Counted from the first letter of the stretch, positions 24,966 through 34,160 are shown. The stretch: 64,000 nt of DNA from Arthrobacter bambusae (GCF_022606295.1 NZ_JAHHZS010000002.1:1-64000); one strand, 5' to 3'. Notes: generated from the letters alone by a model not told the origin. Numbers and translations are program-made.

Positions 24966-26084
24966 GTGAAGGCAACTCGCTTCGGCCGCAACGCGGCAAT
25001 CGCGGTCCTCGCAGTCGGCGCCCTTGCGCTGACCGCTTGCGGTTCAGACAACGCAACCGGCGCCCCGGCAGCTACCCAGAGCGCCGCAGGCGTCAAGGTC
25101 ACCGGCACCCTGACCGGCATCGGCTCCTCGGCGCAGGGCGCCGCAATGGACGCCTGGAAGACCAACTTCGCTTCGGCGAACCCGGGTGCCACGGTCCAGT
25201 ATTCCCCGGACGGCTCGGGCGCAGGCCGCAAGGCCATCCTCGACGGCTCCGCGCAGTTCGCAGGCTCTGACGCCTACCTGACCGACGCTGAGCTGGCCAG
25301 CTCCAAGACCAAGTGCGGCACCGACGGCGCCATCAACATCCCGGTCTACATCTCGCCGATCGCCGTAGCCTTCAACATCCCGAACGTCAAGGACTTGAAG
25401 CTCGACGCCACCACGGTTGCCAAGATCTTCCGTGGCCAGATCACCAACTGGAACGACCCGGCAATCGCCGCCCTGAACGCCGGCGTCACGCTTCCGGACC
25501 TCAAGGTCACCCCGGTCAACCGCTCTGACGACTCCGGAACCACCCAGAACTTCACGGACTACCTGGCATCCGCCGCTCCCTCCGTCTGGACCGACAAGGC
25601 TGCCGGCCTGTGGCCTGCATCCTTGAAGGGCGAGAACGCCAAGGGCACCTCCGGCGTCGTCAAGACGGTCACCGACACCCCTGGTGCCGTGACCTACGCT
25701 GACGATTCCGCAGTTTCCGGCAAGCTCGGCACCGCGCAGATCAAGGTTGGCTCGGACTTCGTCAAGATCTCCGCCGACGCTGCCGCCAAGGCCGTTGAAC
25801 TGGGCAAGCCCGTTGCAGGCCGCCCGGCCGGCGACCTTTCCATCAAGCTCGACCGCACCACCACGGATTCCTCGGCCTACCCGGTCGTCCTGGTTTCGTA
25901 CCACGTCGTCTGCACCACCTACGACAAGCAGGCAACCGCTGACCTGGTCAAGGCATTCGAGAGCTACGTAGTCTCCGACGCCGGCCAGCAGGCCGCCGCC
26001 GGCTCCGCCAAGTCCGCTCCGCTCTCCAAGGCGCTGCAGGACAAGGCAAAGGCTGCTGTTGACTCCATCAAGGCCAAGGCCTAA
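24966..26084 (+). CDS. pstS: phosphate ABC transporter substrate-binding lipoprotein
   Basis: A 372-residue lipoprotein that binds phosphate outside the membrane and delivers it to PstCA. The signal peptide has FGRNAAIAVLAVGALALTACGS with lipobox LTAC. The periplasmic-binding fold has GIGSSAQGAAMDAW and PVNRSDDSGTTQNFTDYL, whose Ser/Asp/Thr residues form the phosphate site. GTG 24966 with AAGGGG 9 nt upstream is preferred over the longer frame. First gene of pstSCAB under a PHO-box-like element. Confidence 0.95.
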   Translation: MKATRFGRNAAIAVLAVGALALTACGSDNATGAPAATQSAAGVKVTGTLTGIGSSAQGAAMDAWKTNFASANPGATVQYSPDGSGAGRKAILDGSAQFAGSDAYLTDAELASSKTKCGTDGAINIPVYISPIAVAFNIPNVKDLKLDATTVAKIFRGQITNWNDPAIAALNAGVTLPDLKVTPVNRSDDSGTTQNFTDYLASAAPSVWTDKAAGLWPASLKGENAKGTSGVVKTVTDTPGAVTYADDSAVSGKLGTAQIKVGSDFVKISADAAAKAVELGKPVAGRPAGDLSIKLDRTTTDSSAYPVVLVSYHVVCTTYDKQATADLVKAFESYVVSDAGQQAAAGSAKSAPLSKALQDKAKAAVDSIKAKA

Positions 26085-26098
26085 GGACCACAATGGAG

Positions 26099-26127
26099 TA
26101 GTGGTGCTGCGGACCGCAGCACCACTA
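26099..26127 (+). promoter_or_regulatory. pstS-pstC intercistronic perfect palindrome
   Basis: TAGTGGTGCTGCGG (26099-26112) and CCGCAGCACCACTA (26114-26127) form 14-bp perfect arms just after the pstS stop. Such a hairpin can stabilise or attenuate the message so that PstS is made in excess. Confidence 0.7.
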
Positions 26128-26141
26128 CCCTGAATATCGAG

Positions 26142-26200
26142 GTTCCCTGTCCCGCGCTGGTGAAACATCACCGGGCGGGGCGGGGAACTTGGCCATTTTT
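26142..26200 (+). terminator. second pstS-pstC hairpin, attenuator-like
   Basis: GTTCCC (26142-26147) pairs with GGGAAC (26183-26188), and GGTGA/TCACC closes the tip around AAACA. The sequence then runs into TTGGCCATTTTT. It resembles a partial terminator between pstS and pstC. Confidence 0.5.
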
Positions 26201-26223
26201 GAGTGAATCTGAAGGATCGTGAA

Positions 26224-27156
26224 GTGACCACCAACTCCTTGACCACTTCCCAAGGTGCCGGACGCGCCGGGGACAAGGTCTTCTCCGGAGCCACCCTGGC
26301 TGCGGGATGCCTGATCCTCGTGGTTCTCTTCGGCGTCGCACTTTTCCTCGTCATCCAGGCCATTCCGGCGCTCGTGGCTCCGCCCTCAGACATCCAAGGC
26401 GGCCAGGGCTTCTTCGCCTACATCGGGCCGATCGTGGTTGGCACCCTGATTGCCGCCGTCATCGCTCTTGTGATTGCAACCCCCGTCGCCATCGGCGTTG
26501 CCCTGTTCATCTCGCACTACGCGCCCCGCAGGCTTGCTTCGGGTCTTGGCTACGTCGTGGACCTTCTCGCGGCCATTCCTTCCGTGGTCTACGGCGCCTG
26601 GGGTGCGGCATTCCTTGCCCCCCAAATTTCGCCGGCTTACGGCTGGCTGGCCACCTACATGGGCTGGCTGCCGATTTTCCAAGGCCCCGCCTCGGCTACC
26701 GGCAAGACCATCCTGACCGCGAGCATCGTCCTCTCCGTCATGGTCCTGCCGATCATCACTTCCCTGTCGCGTGAGATCTTCCTGCAGACCCCGAAGCTCC
26801 ACGAGGAAGCCGCCCTGGCCCTCGGCGCGACCCGCTGGGAAATGATCAAGATGGCCGTTTTGCCGTTCGGCCGCCCGGGTATCGTAAGCGCGATCATGCT
26901 GGGCCTCGGCCGTGCACTTGGCGAGACCATGGCCGTCGCGCTGGTCCTGTCCTCCGGTGCCCTGACCGCAAGCCTGATCCAGACCGGCAACCAGACCATT
27001 GCCGCGGAAATCGCCTTGAACTTCCCTGAAGCCAGCGGACTCAAGGTCAGCACGTTGATCGCAGCCGGTTTGGTATTGTTCGTCATCACGCTCGGTGTCA
27101 ACATGATTGCACGCTGGATCATCTCCAGGCACAAAGAATTTTCGGGAGCCAACTAA
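26224..27156 (+). CDS. pstC: phosphate ABC transporter permease PstC
   Basis: A 310-residue inner-membrane permease with about six helices. The cytosolic EAA loop reads EEAALALGATRWEMIKMAVLPFGRPGI, which docks the ATPase. GTG 26224 is chosen because GAAGGA lies 7 nt upstream; a GTG at 26203 precedes that signal. It overlaps pstA by 1 bp (TAATG). Confidence 0.95.
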   Translation: MTTNSLTTSQGAGRAGDKVFSGATLAAGCLILVVLFGVALFLVIQAIPALVAPPSDIQGGQGFFAYIGPIVVGTLIAAVIALVIATPVAIGVALFISHYAPRRLASGLGYVVDLLAAIPSVVYGAWGAAFLAPQISPAYGWLATYMGWLPIFQGPASATGKTILTASIVLSVMVLPIITSLSREIFLQTPKLHEEAALALGATRWEMIKMAVLPFGRPGIVSAIMLGLGRALGETMAVALVLSSGALTASLIQTGNQTIAAEIALNFPEASGLKVSTLIAAGLVLFVITLGVNMIARWIISRHKEFSGAN

Positions 27157-28265
27157 TGACTGTCACAGCCCCCGTAGCGCGCAAACGCTCCGCACTTACC
27201 AAGGGCCAGTTGCCCGCGTTCGCACCGTACGTCGTCCTGGCCGTCGCCCTGGTTCTCGGCGCAGCGATCCTTGCATTGATCGGCTTCAACGCCTTCGGCT
27301 GGGGCCTCGTGTCCGCCATCCTCTTCGCGATCGGCCTGGTCGGCTGGAGCGCAGTGGTCGAAGGCGGCCGCAAGGCGCGCGACAAGCTCGCCACGTGCCT
27401 CATCGTCGGTTCGTTCCTGGTGGCCCTGCTGCCCCTGATTTCGGTGATCTGGACCGTCCTTGTGAACGGCATCCCGGGCATCATCACCCCCGGCTTCCTG
27501 ACCACATCCATGAACGGCGTCACAGGTTCCCTCGACAACAAGAGCGTGGACGACGGCACGAAGGTCCTCGGTGGCATCTACCACGCTGTCCTGGGCACGG
27601 TGCAGATCACGCTGCTCGCCACGGTCATCTCGGTTCCGGTGGGCTTGCTGACCGCGATCTACTTGGTGGAATACGGCAATGACCGGGCCCTCGCCCGCGC
27701 CATCACGTTCTTCGTCGACGTCATGACCGGAATCCCCTCCATCGTGGCAGGCCTCTTCTCTGCAGCGTTCTTCTTCGCCGTGGTCGGCCCCGGCACCAAG
27801 ACCGGTGCGGTCGCCGCCGTCGCGCTTTCAGTACTGATGATCCCGGTGGTGGTCCGCTCCAGCGAGGAAATGCTCAAGATCGTCCCGAACGAGCTCCGCG
27901 AGGCTGCCTACGCGCTGGGCGTCCGCAAGTGGCGCACCATCCTCAAGGTGGTCATCCCGACGGCGATCTCCGGCATCGCGTCCGGCGTCACCTTGGCGAT
28001 CGCCCGCGTGATTGGCGAGACTGCCCCGATCCTCGTCACCGCCGGTTTCGCCACCACCATCAACAACAACGTGTTCGGCGGCTGGATGGCCTCGCTGCCT
28101 ACGTTCATCTACACGCAGATCCTGAACCCGACCTCGCCGTCCAACCCGGACCCGTCGAGCCAGCGGGCATGGGGTGCCGCACTGGTCCTGATCATCCTGG
28201 TGATGCTCCTGAACCTCGGCGCCAGGCTGATCGCCCGGATCTTCGCCCCCAAGGCCGGCCGTTGA
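27156..28265 (+). CDS. pstA: phosphate ABC transporter permease PstA
   Basis: A 369-residue second permease subunit, longer than typical PstA because of two extra N-terminal hydrophobic segments (about 22-70). The EAA loop is REAAYALGVRKWRTILKVVIPTAISGI. LARVIGETAPILVTAG-type sequence and a hydrophobic C terminus are also family features. ATG overlaps the pstC stop. It functions with PstC as the transmembrane channel of the high-affinity system. Confidence 0.95.
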   Translation: MTVTAPVARKRSALTKGQLPAFAPYVVLAVALVLGAAILALIGFNAFGWGLVSAILFAIGLVGWSAVVEGGRKARDKLATCLIVGSFLVALLPLISVIWTVLVNGIPGIITPGFLTTSMNGVTGSLDNKSVDDGTKVLGGIYHAVLGTVQITLLATVISVPVGLLTAIYLVEYGNDRALARAITFFVDVMTGIPSIVAGLFSAAFFFAVVGPGTKTGAVAAVALSVLMIPVVVRSSEEMLKIVPNELREAAYALGVRKWRTILKVVIPTAISGIASGVTLAIARVIGETAPILVTAGFATTINNNVFGGWMASLPTFIYTQILNPTSPSNPDPSSQRAWGAALVLIILVMLLNLGARLIARIFAPKAGR

Positions 28266-28313
28266 CCCGCCAGGCCACCCGCACACTTCCAACCACAGCA
28301 CCGAAGGAACACC

Positions 28314-29093
28314 ATGTCTAAGCGGATCGACGTCAAGGATCTGAACGTCTACTACGGCAGCTTCCTGGCTGTTGAAGGCGTCAACATCAACATTGAAGCC
28401 AAATCGGTGACGGCGTTCATCGGCCCGTCCGGCTGTGGAAAGTCCACCTTCCTGCGCACCCTCAACCGCATGCACGAAGTACTGCCCGGGGCGCGCGTCG
28501 AGGGTGAAGTCCTGCTCGACGGCGACAACCTCTACGGCCCCGGCGTGGACCCCGTGACGGTCCGCACCCAGGTTGGCATGGTCTTCCAGCGGCCCAACCC
28601 GTTCCCCACCATGTCCATCCGCGACAACGTGCTGGCCGGCGTGAAGCTGAACAACAGGAAGATCAGCAAGGGCGCGGCCGACGCGCTCGTGGAGAAGTCC
28701 CTGCGCGGCGCCAACCTGTGGAACGAGGTCAAGGACCGCCTCGAGAAACCGGGCTCCGGCCTCTCAGGCGGCCAGCAGCAGCGGCTCTGCATCGCCCGTG
28801 CGATCGCAGTGGAACCGCAGGTCATCCTCATGGACGAACCCTGTTCCGCGCTGGACCCGATCTCCACTTTGGCCGTCGAAGACCTCATCAACGAGCTCAA
28901 GGACGAATACACCGTGGTGATCGTGACGCACAACATGCAGCAGGCTGCACGTGTTTCCGACAAGACGGCGTTCTTCAACATCGCCGGCACCGGCAAGCCG
29001 GGCAAGCTCATCGAGTTCGCTGACACCACCACCATCTTCAACAACCCGTCCCAGAAGGCCACCGAGGACTACGTCTCCGGCCGGTTCGGATAA
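28314..29093 (+). CDS. pstB: phosphate ABC transporter ATPase PstB
   Basis: A 259-residue ATPase that energises phosphate uptake at the cytosolic face. Walker [10 protein letters not shown] (about 40), ABC signature LSGGQQQRL, Walker [14 protein letters not shown] and the H-loop [10 protein letters not shown] are all intact. It starts 48 bp after pstA. Last gene of the operon; a strong bidirectional terminator follows. No phoU is attached here; a PhoU-like DUF47 gene lies in the facing operon. Confidence 0.97.
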   Translation: MSKRIDVKDLNVYYGSFLAVEGVNINIEAKSVTAFIGPSGCGKSTFLRTLNRMHEVLPGARVEGEVLLDGDNLYGPGVDPVTVRTQVGMVFQRPNPFPTMSIRDNVLAGVKLNNRKISKGAADALVEKSLRGANLWNEVKDRLEKPGSGLSGGQQQRLCIARAIAVEPQVILMDEPCSALDPISTLAVEDLINELKDEYTVVIVTHNMQQAARVSDKTAFFNIAGTGKPGKLIEFADTTTIFNNPSQKATEDYVSGRFG

Positions 29094-29110
29094 GGCCCCA
29101 GCGGCTCCCT

Positions 29111-29163
29111 AAAAGCCCGACGGCGACCGTCACCTTCCGAGGTGACTGCCGGCGTCGGGCTTT
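29111..29163. terminator. bidirectional terminator between pst and pit operons
   Basis: AAAGCCCGAC (29112-29121) pairs with GTCGGGCTTT (29154-29163), with an inner GTCACC/GGTGAC hairpin. A-rich and T-rich flanks on both sides suit convergent transcription. Confidence 0.85.
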
Positions 29164-29187
29164 CGCGTGCCTGGACGACTCCTCAAG

Positions 29188-30201
29188 TCAGTGCGACAGC
29201 GGCGAGAGCGCCAGCCCGACGACGAACGCCACCACGGCGGTGACGATCGGCGTCGCGACCCAGAATCCCAGTATGCGCAGCACCATCCGGCGGTTGGTGA
29301 CCGAAAAGTTCTGGTTGGTTCCTGCGCCAAGCACTGCCGACGTGACCGTGTGCGTGGTGGAAAGCGGCAAGTGGAATCCGATGGCGCCGACGAACAGCAT
29401 CAGCGAGGTCAGGCTCTGGGCTATGAATCCCCGCATTGGGTCGACCCTCGTGAGCTTGTAGCCGAGGGTGTACGAGATGCGCCAGCCGCCGCAAAGCGTT
29501 CCCGCCGTGAGCATGACAGCCGTCAGCAGGATGACCCAGACCGGGAGGTCGTTGGGGCCGGACACCCCGGCCGCAACGGCGCCCAACAGGATCACCGCTA
29601 CGGATCGCTGCCCGTCCTGCAGTCCGTGGCCGAACGCGACGGCAGCGGCCGAGACGGATTGTGCATGACGGAAGCGGCTATGCACGACGTCGGGCTGGGT
29701 GTAGCGCGCGGCCCACGTGACAGGCCACACGAGCAGGTAGGCGCCGAGGAAGGCAATCACGGGGGACAGCAGCAGCGGCAAGACCACTTGTGCCAGCAGG
29801 ATATCGTCTACCCCGTTGACGGAGCTGCCACCCATCACGGCGCTGGCGGCTCCGGCGCCCACCAGGCCTCCCACTAAAGCGTGGGTTGACGAGAGCGGCA
29901 CACCGCGCCACCAAGCGTAGATTCCCCAAAGGATGGCGCTGCACAGCCCTGCGGTGAGCACAGTCAGGCCGGTCATTCCCGGGGGCAGGACCACCCACGA
30001 CTGGCTGAAAATCAGTGCGAATCCGCCGCTGAGCAGTACACCGGCAAAGTTGAAGACAGCCGCCAACACGACGGCTACAGACGGAGTGAGGGCACGCGTC
30101 CGCACAGAGAGTGCGACGGCGGTGGAGACGTCGCGGAAGCCGTTCAGGAATGCGAAGCCAGCCGCCAGTACCACCACAAGGGCGTAGAACGCGACCGCCA
30201 C
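29188..30201 (-). CDS. inorganic phosphate transporter, Pit family
   Basis: A 337-residue low-affinity phosphate permease (PF01384). The N-terminal signature is GFAFLNGFRDVSTAVALSVRTRALTP, and the repeated signature in the second half is AFGHGLQDGQRSVAVILLG. About ten hydrophobic helices. It normally carries metal-phosphate with protons. The GTG start lies one base after the stop of the upstream DUF47 gene, so the two are translationally coupled. Faces pstB across a shared terminator. Confidence 0.9.
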   Translation of the reverse strand: MAVAFYALVVVLAAGFAFLNGFRDVSTAVALSVRTRALTPSVAVVLAAVFNFAGVLLSGGFALIFSQSWVVLPPGMTGLTVLTAGLCSAILWGIYAWWRGVPLSSTHALVGGLVGAGAASAVMGGSSVNGVDDILLAQVVLPLLLSPVIAFLGAYLLVWPVTWAARYTQPDVVHSRFRHAQSVSAAAVAFGHGLQDGQRSVAVILLGAVAAGVSGPNDLPVWVILLTAVMLTAGTLCGGWRISYTLGYKLTRVDPMRGFIAQSLTSLMLFVGAIGFHLPLSTTHTVTSAVLGAGTNQNFSVTNRRMVLRILGFWVATPIVTAVVAFVVGLALSPLSH

Positions 30202-30202
30202 C

Positions 30203-30820
30203 TCATGCTTCCTTGACGATGATGCTGCCTACCTGGGTAGCGACCCGGCGCATGTCCTTGGTGACGTCGACCAGTTGGTTGGCTACGTCGCGATTCCTGG
30301 AAAACTGGGTGGACTTCATGTCACGGAGCATCTCGGCCACCCAGGTCCGGTGGCTGCGTTCCGCACGCTTCGCCAGCCGCAGGACCTCGATCCAGTAGTC
30401 CTCGAGTTCGTCAAGATCGTCCAGCTGGCGCATGGCATCGACCGTGAGTTCCGCCTGGCGGCTGATGATCTCCAACTGGTCCGCCGCACGCTTGGGCACC
30501 CGGTCCAGTTTGTAGAGGGCCACGAGCTCACCCGCGGCATCCAGCTTTTCCATGGCCTCGTTGAGGAAACGGGAAAGGGCATACATGTCTTCGCGGGGGA
30601 GCGGGTTCACGAAACTCGTGCGCATATGGGTCAGGAGGGCGAAATGCAGATCCGTGGATTTCGCCTCGTGCTCGTGCATCTCCTCCACAAGCCGTTCGTG
30701 CTCCGCGACAGGAGCTCCGAAGATCTCAGAAAGCGTCCCTGTTGCCTCAAGAATCTGGCGGGCCATTTGCGACAACAATTGCAACCCGGCGGGTTCTTGA
30801 GGGAAGAGACGCAGCTTCAT
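30203..30820 (-). CDS. DUF47 (PhoU-like) Pit accessory protein
   Basis: A 205-residue all-helical cytosolic protein starting MKLRLFPQEPAGLQLLSQMA, the usual opening of DUF47/PhoU-like proteins encoded beside Pit transporters. Acidic metal-binding residues occur in HEHEAKSTD and LPREDMYALSRFLNEAMEKLD. It likely gates the adjacent Pit transporter. ATG 30820 with GGAAG upstream is preferred over the longer frame from about 30877. Confidence 0.85.
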   Translation of the reverse strand: MKLRLFPQEPAGLQLLSQMARQILEATGTLSEIFGAPVAEHERLVEEMHEHEAKSTDLHFALLTHMRTSFVNPLPREDMYALSRFLNEAMEKLDAAGELVALYKLDRVPKRAADQLEIISRQAELTVDAMRQLDDLDELEDYWIEVLRLAKRAERSHRTWVAEMLRDMKSTQFSRNRDVANQLVDVTKDMRRVATQVGSIIVKEA

Positions 30821-31058
30821 TTGGCTTCCGGTAGGCGGGAGGGATCGGGATGGGGCGGCGTCTTCGCCGAAGGGCATAAAAATGGTGCCGAACCGGATAC
30901 GCCTCTCGGCGGTAGGCCGCTCGAAGCGGCTATAAGTTGAAGCCCGGGGGTTTCGCGGTTCGACACCAGTTTCAGTTTTCTACGTCGTCCGAGCTAAGTC
31001 AACATTGACAGCTGGCGGTCGGGGTGGTTGTGACGGCCCGTCGCCCTTATATTTCACG
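30821..31058. other. intergenic, DUF47-pit promoter region
   Basis: GCCGCT/AGCGGC hairpin near 30917-30931 and the 12-bp palindrome GTCAACATTGAC at 30998-31009 are the only structures seen. No PHO-box repeat like the one before pstS is visible. Confidence 0.35.
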
Positions 31059-31718
31059 TCAGTCCAGCTCTCCGAGGCGCCATGCATTGGCCGCGTGCTC
31101 CAGATCTTCGGCGGTCTTCACGAGCTGGTGGGAGTTCCGGGTCAGCTTGCTTGCGTGGCCTTCGTTCGAATGCTCGGCGCTGTCCGCCAAGGTGGCTTGG
31201 CCGAGCGCGACGACGCGGCAAAACGCGGCTGAGCGTTCCAGCGCGACGTCGAAATCGCCGTCGAACGCTCCCGAAAGGATGGCATCCGCCATCTGCTTCA
31301 TCTCGTCGGCTCCCGGCGGCTCGGCGGCCCCCGCCACAACGTGCGACACCTGGGCGGTGTCCCGGCCTGCTTTGAAGTACACGGAAATGCGCTCGGAGTT
31401 CTGCATGGTGGCCGCGCGCAACGCATAGAGCCGCCACAAGGCGCCGGGCAAGGACCGCGCGGGACTCTCGGCCCACATTTCGGCGATGGCTTCAAGGCCT
31501 TGCTCGTCGGCGAGCTTCACGAGGCGCCTGGTGATCTTGGGATCGTCACTGTCCCTGCCTCGGCGCACGAGGGCCTGGGCGGCAAGGTGCGCGGCTTCGG
31601 ACACGCGCGCGGGGTCCGCTCCACCGGCAAAAGGCTCGAAGTCAACCGGCGCGAAGGGTTTCGGCTTGTGGTGCCTATTTGCTCCGCCGTACACAGGAGG
31701 TCCCGATTGTTCGCTCAT
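31059..31718 (-). CDS. conserved hypothetical protein
   Basis: 219 residues, cytosolic, helix-rich. It opens MSEQSGPPVYGGANRHHKPKPFAPVDFEPFAGG, a Pro/His-rich flexible segment, then a helical body (AALWRLYALRAATMQNSERISVYFKAGRD...) and ends DLEHAANAWRLGELD. The pattern is one I associate with Arthrobacter-type hypothetical proteins; I do not know a function. It stands alone between the pit operon and tRNA-Lys. Confidence 0.75.
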   Translation of the reverse strand: MSEQSGPPVYGGANRHHKPKPFAPVDFEPFAGGADPARVSEAAHLAAQALVRRGRDSDDPKITRRLVKLADEQGLEAIAEMWAESPARSLPGALWRLYALRAATMQNSERISVYFKAGRDTAQVSHVVAGAAEPPGADEMKQMADAILSGAFDGDFDVALERSAAFCRVVALGQATLADSAEHSNEGHASKLTRNSHQLVKTAEDLEHAANAWRLGELD

Positions 31719-31936
31719 GCCCCAACGCTACTCCTGTGTTTTCGCTCGTGCACTCTTGACTGGGGGCGTTCCTTCCTGACCTTCTTTGAATCCGTGGGCA
31801 CCGCGACTCGCCGTTGTGGGCGTGTGTCGTCGTCGGGGTTTGGATCAAAAGAGGTCAGGACGGCGCGGGTGCTGCCTGTGTCAAAACGGCCTTGAGCTTG
31901 AGGTACAGTATTTATGGCTGTTTCTACAGTCGGCAG

Positions 31937-32009
31937 GGGCCTTTAGCTCAGTTGGTAGAGCATCGGACTTTTAATCCGTGGGTCGTGGGTTCGATCCCCA
32001 CAGGGCCCA
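31937..32009 (+). tRNA. tRNA-Lys (UUU)
   Basis: Complete 73-nt cloverleaf: acceptor GGGCCTT/AGGGCCC (one G-U), D arm AGCTCAGTTGGTAGAGC, anticodon loop CTTTTAA with anticodon TTT, T arm GTGGGTTCGATCCCCAC, discriminator A. No encoded CCA. A hairpin terminator follows at 32015. No integrase or phage genes are nearby. Confidence 0.97.
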
Positions 32010-32014
32010 CCCTT

Positions 32015-32048
32015 AAACCCCCGGAACCGCTCGGTTCCGGGGGTTTAC
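32015..32048. terminator. terminator after tRNA-Lys
   Basis: Perfect 14-bp arms AAACCCCCGGAACC (32015-32028) and GGTTCCGGGGGTTT (32033-32046) with a GCTC loop. A/T flanks allow use from both sides, serving also the convergent CoA-transferase gene. Confidence 0.92.
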
Positions 32049-32063
32049 CTGTGCCAGGCGAAA

Positions 32064-33464
32064 CTACGGCGTGGCCCACGTGGCCGGGTGGCGGCCGAGC
32101 GGTCCGGCTTGCTGCGACCACCGCGCGGGGATGCCGTCGATGCGACCGGGGAGAGGCACGTGTTGCGCCGGCCCCCAGTGAGTGGTGGTTGCGGTCAGGG
32201 TGAAGTCTGTCGGTGTAGCTACGGCCAGGTGGTCGTCCGGCGGGGTCAGCGAGTACAGCAGGTTTGCCGTGCCAATGAGTGAGCCCTGCATGCGGGCGGT
32301 CATCGAGTGGGTGAGCCGCCGGGTCAGGGCACGGGCAACGGCCGCACCCAATAGCCAGCCGGTCGCATGGTCGAGCGCTTGAACGGGAAGCGGTGTCGGC
32401 TCCGCTTCGCCCGTGGCCGTCGCTCCGTCGTTAGCGATCCCGCAGCTCATCTGGACCAGGCTGTCGAAGCCGCGGCGGTTGCGCCAAGGTCCCTCCCACC
32501 CGTACGCGTCCAGGCTGGCGATGATCAGGCCGGGGTTCACGGCGACCAGCGCCTCGTCGTCGTAACCCAGGCGTTTCAGGGCGTCGGCCCGCAGCCCCGA
32601 TACGAGCACATCGGCACCCGCGAGCAGTTCCTCAAACGTCGAGCGGTCGCTTGGGGCAGTGAGATCCAAAGCGGCGGTACGTTTGCCGAGCGTCGTCTCA
32701 GGCAGCAACGAGGGCACCTCGTCAAAGCCTGGCGGGTCGATCCGCAGCACGTCGGCACCGTAACCAGCGAGGAACTTGGTGCACACCGGTCCAGCGATCA
32801 CCCGCGTCAGGTCCAGCACGCGGACCCCGTCGAAGGGCAGACGCCCGACGGCGTTCGGCATCCCGTTGCCCGGCGAGGGGCGCTCGACGACGGACATGGG
32901 CGGCGCGTCCGCCGTCGCCATCCCTGGAGCGGAAGCGAGCCATTGCCCGCGGTGGTGCATGACGGCGGCACATCCGCCCGCGTCGACGATCGCCGTCTCC
33001 AACTCTTCGGCGCGCAACCCTGCCACCGCGGCCTGAACCGTGTCGCGGTCGTGGGCGCCCAGAACGCGCTCGACGGCGGCGCGGTGGCTCGCGTAGTTGG
33101 TGTGCAGCCGGATCCAGGCGTCGGCCGCGCGGTAGTTGCCGGCGATGGGGTCCCACAAAGGTGGGCGGGTCCAGCCGATCGGGGCGAACAGCCTCTCGGA
33201 GGCGAACGCCGCGCACGACTCCCGACTGTCTATCGTCACCGCTCGCGGCCCTGACTGGCGGCGGGCTGCGAGGAACTGATCAGCGGCCACTGTCGCGACG
33301 GCGACCGTTCCCGTCGCGAGTCCTGTCACGTCGAACGCCGCCGGGAGAACCGACCTCGGTCCGGTAGTCGTTAGCTGAGTGGCCGGCCAATCAGCATCAT
33401 CGGCACCGATTGCGTGCCACATCCGGGAGGCCGCATCAGCGAAACTGTCGTTCACACTCACCAT
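32064..33464 (-). CDS. class III CoA-transferase (CaiB/BaiF family)
   Basis: A 466-residue family III CoA-transferase, which moves CoA between carboxylic acids. The motif normally found near the N terminus (GVRVLDLTRVIAGPVCTKFLAGYGADVLRIDPP) is here at about residue 213. It is preceded by 210 residues that include ADAWIRLHTNYASHRAAVERVLG, so the domain order looks shifted or part-duplicated. Substrate unknown. It stands alone between tRNA-Lys and dedA, divergent from dedA (87 bp). Confidence 0.8.
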   Translation of the reverse strand: MVSVNDSFADAASRMWHAIGADDADWPATQLTTTGPRSVLPAAFDVTGLATGTVAVATVAADQFLAARRQSGPRAVTIDSRESCAAFASERLFAPIGWTRPPLWDPIAGNYRAADAWIRLHTNYASHRAAVERVLGAHDRDTVQAAVAGLRAEELETAIVDAGGCAAVMHHRGQWLASAPGMATADAPPMSVVERPSPGNGMPNAVGRLPFDGVRVLDLTRVIAGPVCTKFLAGYGADVLRIDPPGFDEVPSLLPETTLGKRTAALDLTAPSDRSTFEELLAGADVLVSGLRADALKRLGYDDEALVAVNPGLIIASLDAYGWEGPWRNRRGFDSLVQMSCGIANDGATATGEAEPTPLPVQALDHATGWLLGAAVARALTRRLTHSMTARMQGSLIGTANLLYSLTPPDDHLAVATPTDFTLTATTTHWGPAQHVPLPGRIDGIPARWSQQAGPLGRHPATWATP

Positions 33465-33551
33465 TCTTGACGGGCCAACACGAAACGAGCAATGGCAGCC
33501 GGATCCAACGCTTCCTGCCCAAGTGGGCCTTCAACTGCCAGACTGTTCTTC

Positions 33552-34160
33552 ATGCAAGCGCTTTTGGACGGACTCCTGAATACCAGCCCGCTCGTGATCG
33601 CCTGCATCGTTTTTGCCCTCGTGTTCGCTGAGGATGCAATCTTTGTGGGCTTTGTGATCCCCGGTGAAACGGCAGCGGTGGTCGGCGGCGTGATTGCAAG
33701 CCGGGGGCTCTTCGAATTGTGGGCCATGATCCTCATTGTGGTGACTGCCGCGATCACGGGAGACACCGTGGGCTACGAGATTGGCAAGCACCTCGGCCCG
33801 CGGGTGATGGCGCTGAAAATTCTGGACAAGAGGCGCGCCCAATTGCAGAGGGCCGAAGACTTCCTCAAGGACAAAGGCGGCCTGGCGGTGCTCCTGGGCA
33901 GGTTTACCGCCTTCTTTCGTGCCGTCATGCCCGCGCTCGCAGGACTCAGCCGCATGCCCTACCGGCGCTTCGCGTTCTGGAACTTCAGCGGCGGCATTAT
34001 CTGGGGGTCCTTGTTCGTGACGCTCGGCTATGTGGCCGGAAATTCGTACGAAGAAGTGGCGCGCGTGGTGGGCCGGGGCGCCGCGGCTGTGGTGGCAGTA
34101 ATCGTAGTGGCGATCCTGCTTGTGTGGCAGCTCAGGAGGCACCGCGCCAAGAAGGCGTGA
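33552..34160 (+). CDS. DedA-family membrane protein
   Basis: 202 residues from ATG 33552. VFAEDAIFVGFVIPGETAAVVGG and GRFTAFFRAVMPALAGLSRMPYRRFAFWNFSGGIIW are the DedA/VTT signature segments with re-entrant loops. TMs flank them, and a basic tail (RRHRAKKA) ends the protein. Family members act in lipid-carrier or phospholipid recycling and proton-motive-force maintenance. No strong Shine-Dalgarno is visible; a longer in-frame start at 33492 exists but adds non-family sequence. Confidence 0.88.
   Translation: MQALLDGLLNTSPLVIACIVFALVFAEDAIFVGFVIPGETAAVVGGVIASRGLFELWAMILIVVTAAITGDTVGYEIGKHLGPRVMALKILDKRRAQLQRAEDFLKDKGGLAVLLGRFTAFFRAVMPALAGLSRMPYRRFAFWNFSGGIIWGSLFVTLGYVAGNSYEEVARVVGRGAAAVVAVIVVAILLVWQLRRHRAKKA

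Noticed and set aside
31937..32009. tRNA-Lys as an attachment site for an integrated element
   Set aside because: No integrase, phage or transfer genes and no repeated tRNA 3' end within the neighbouring sequence.
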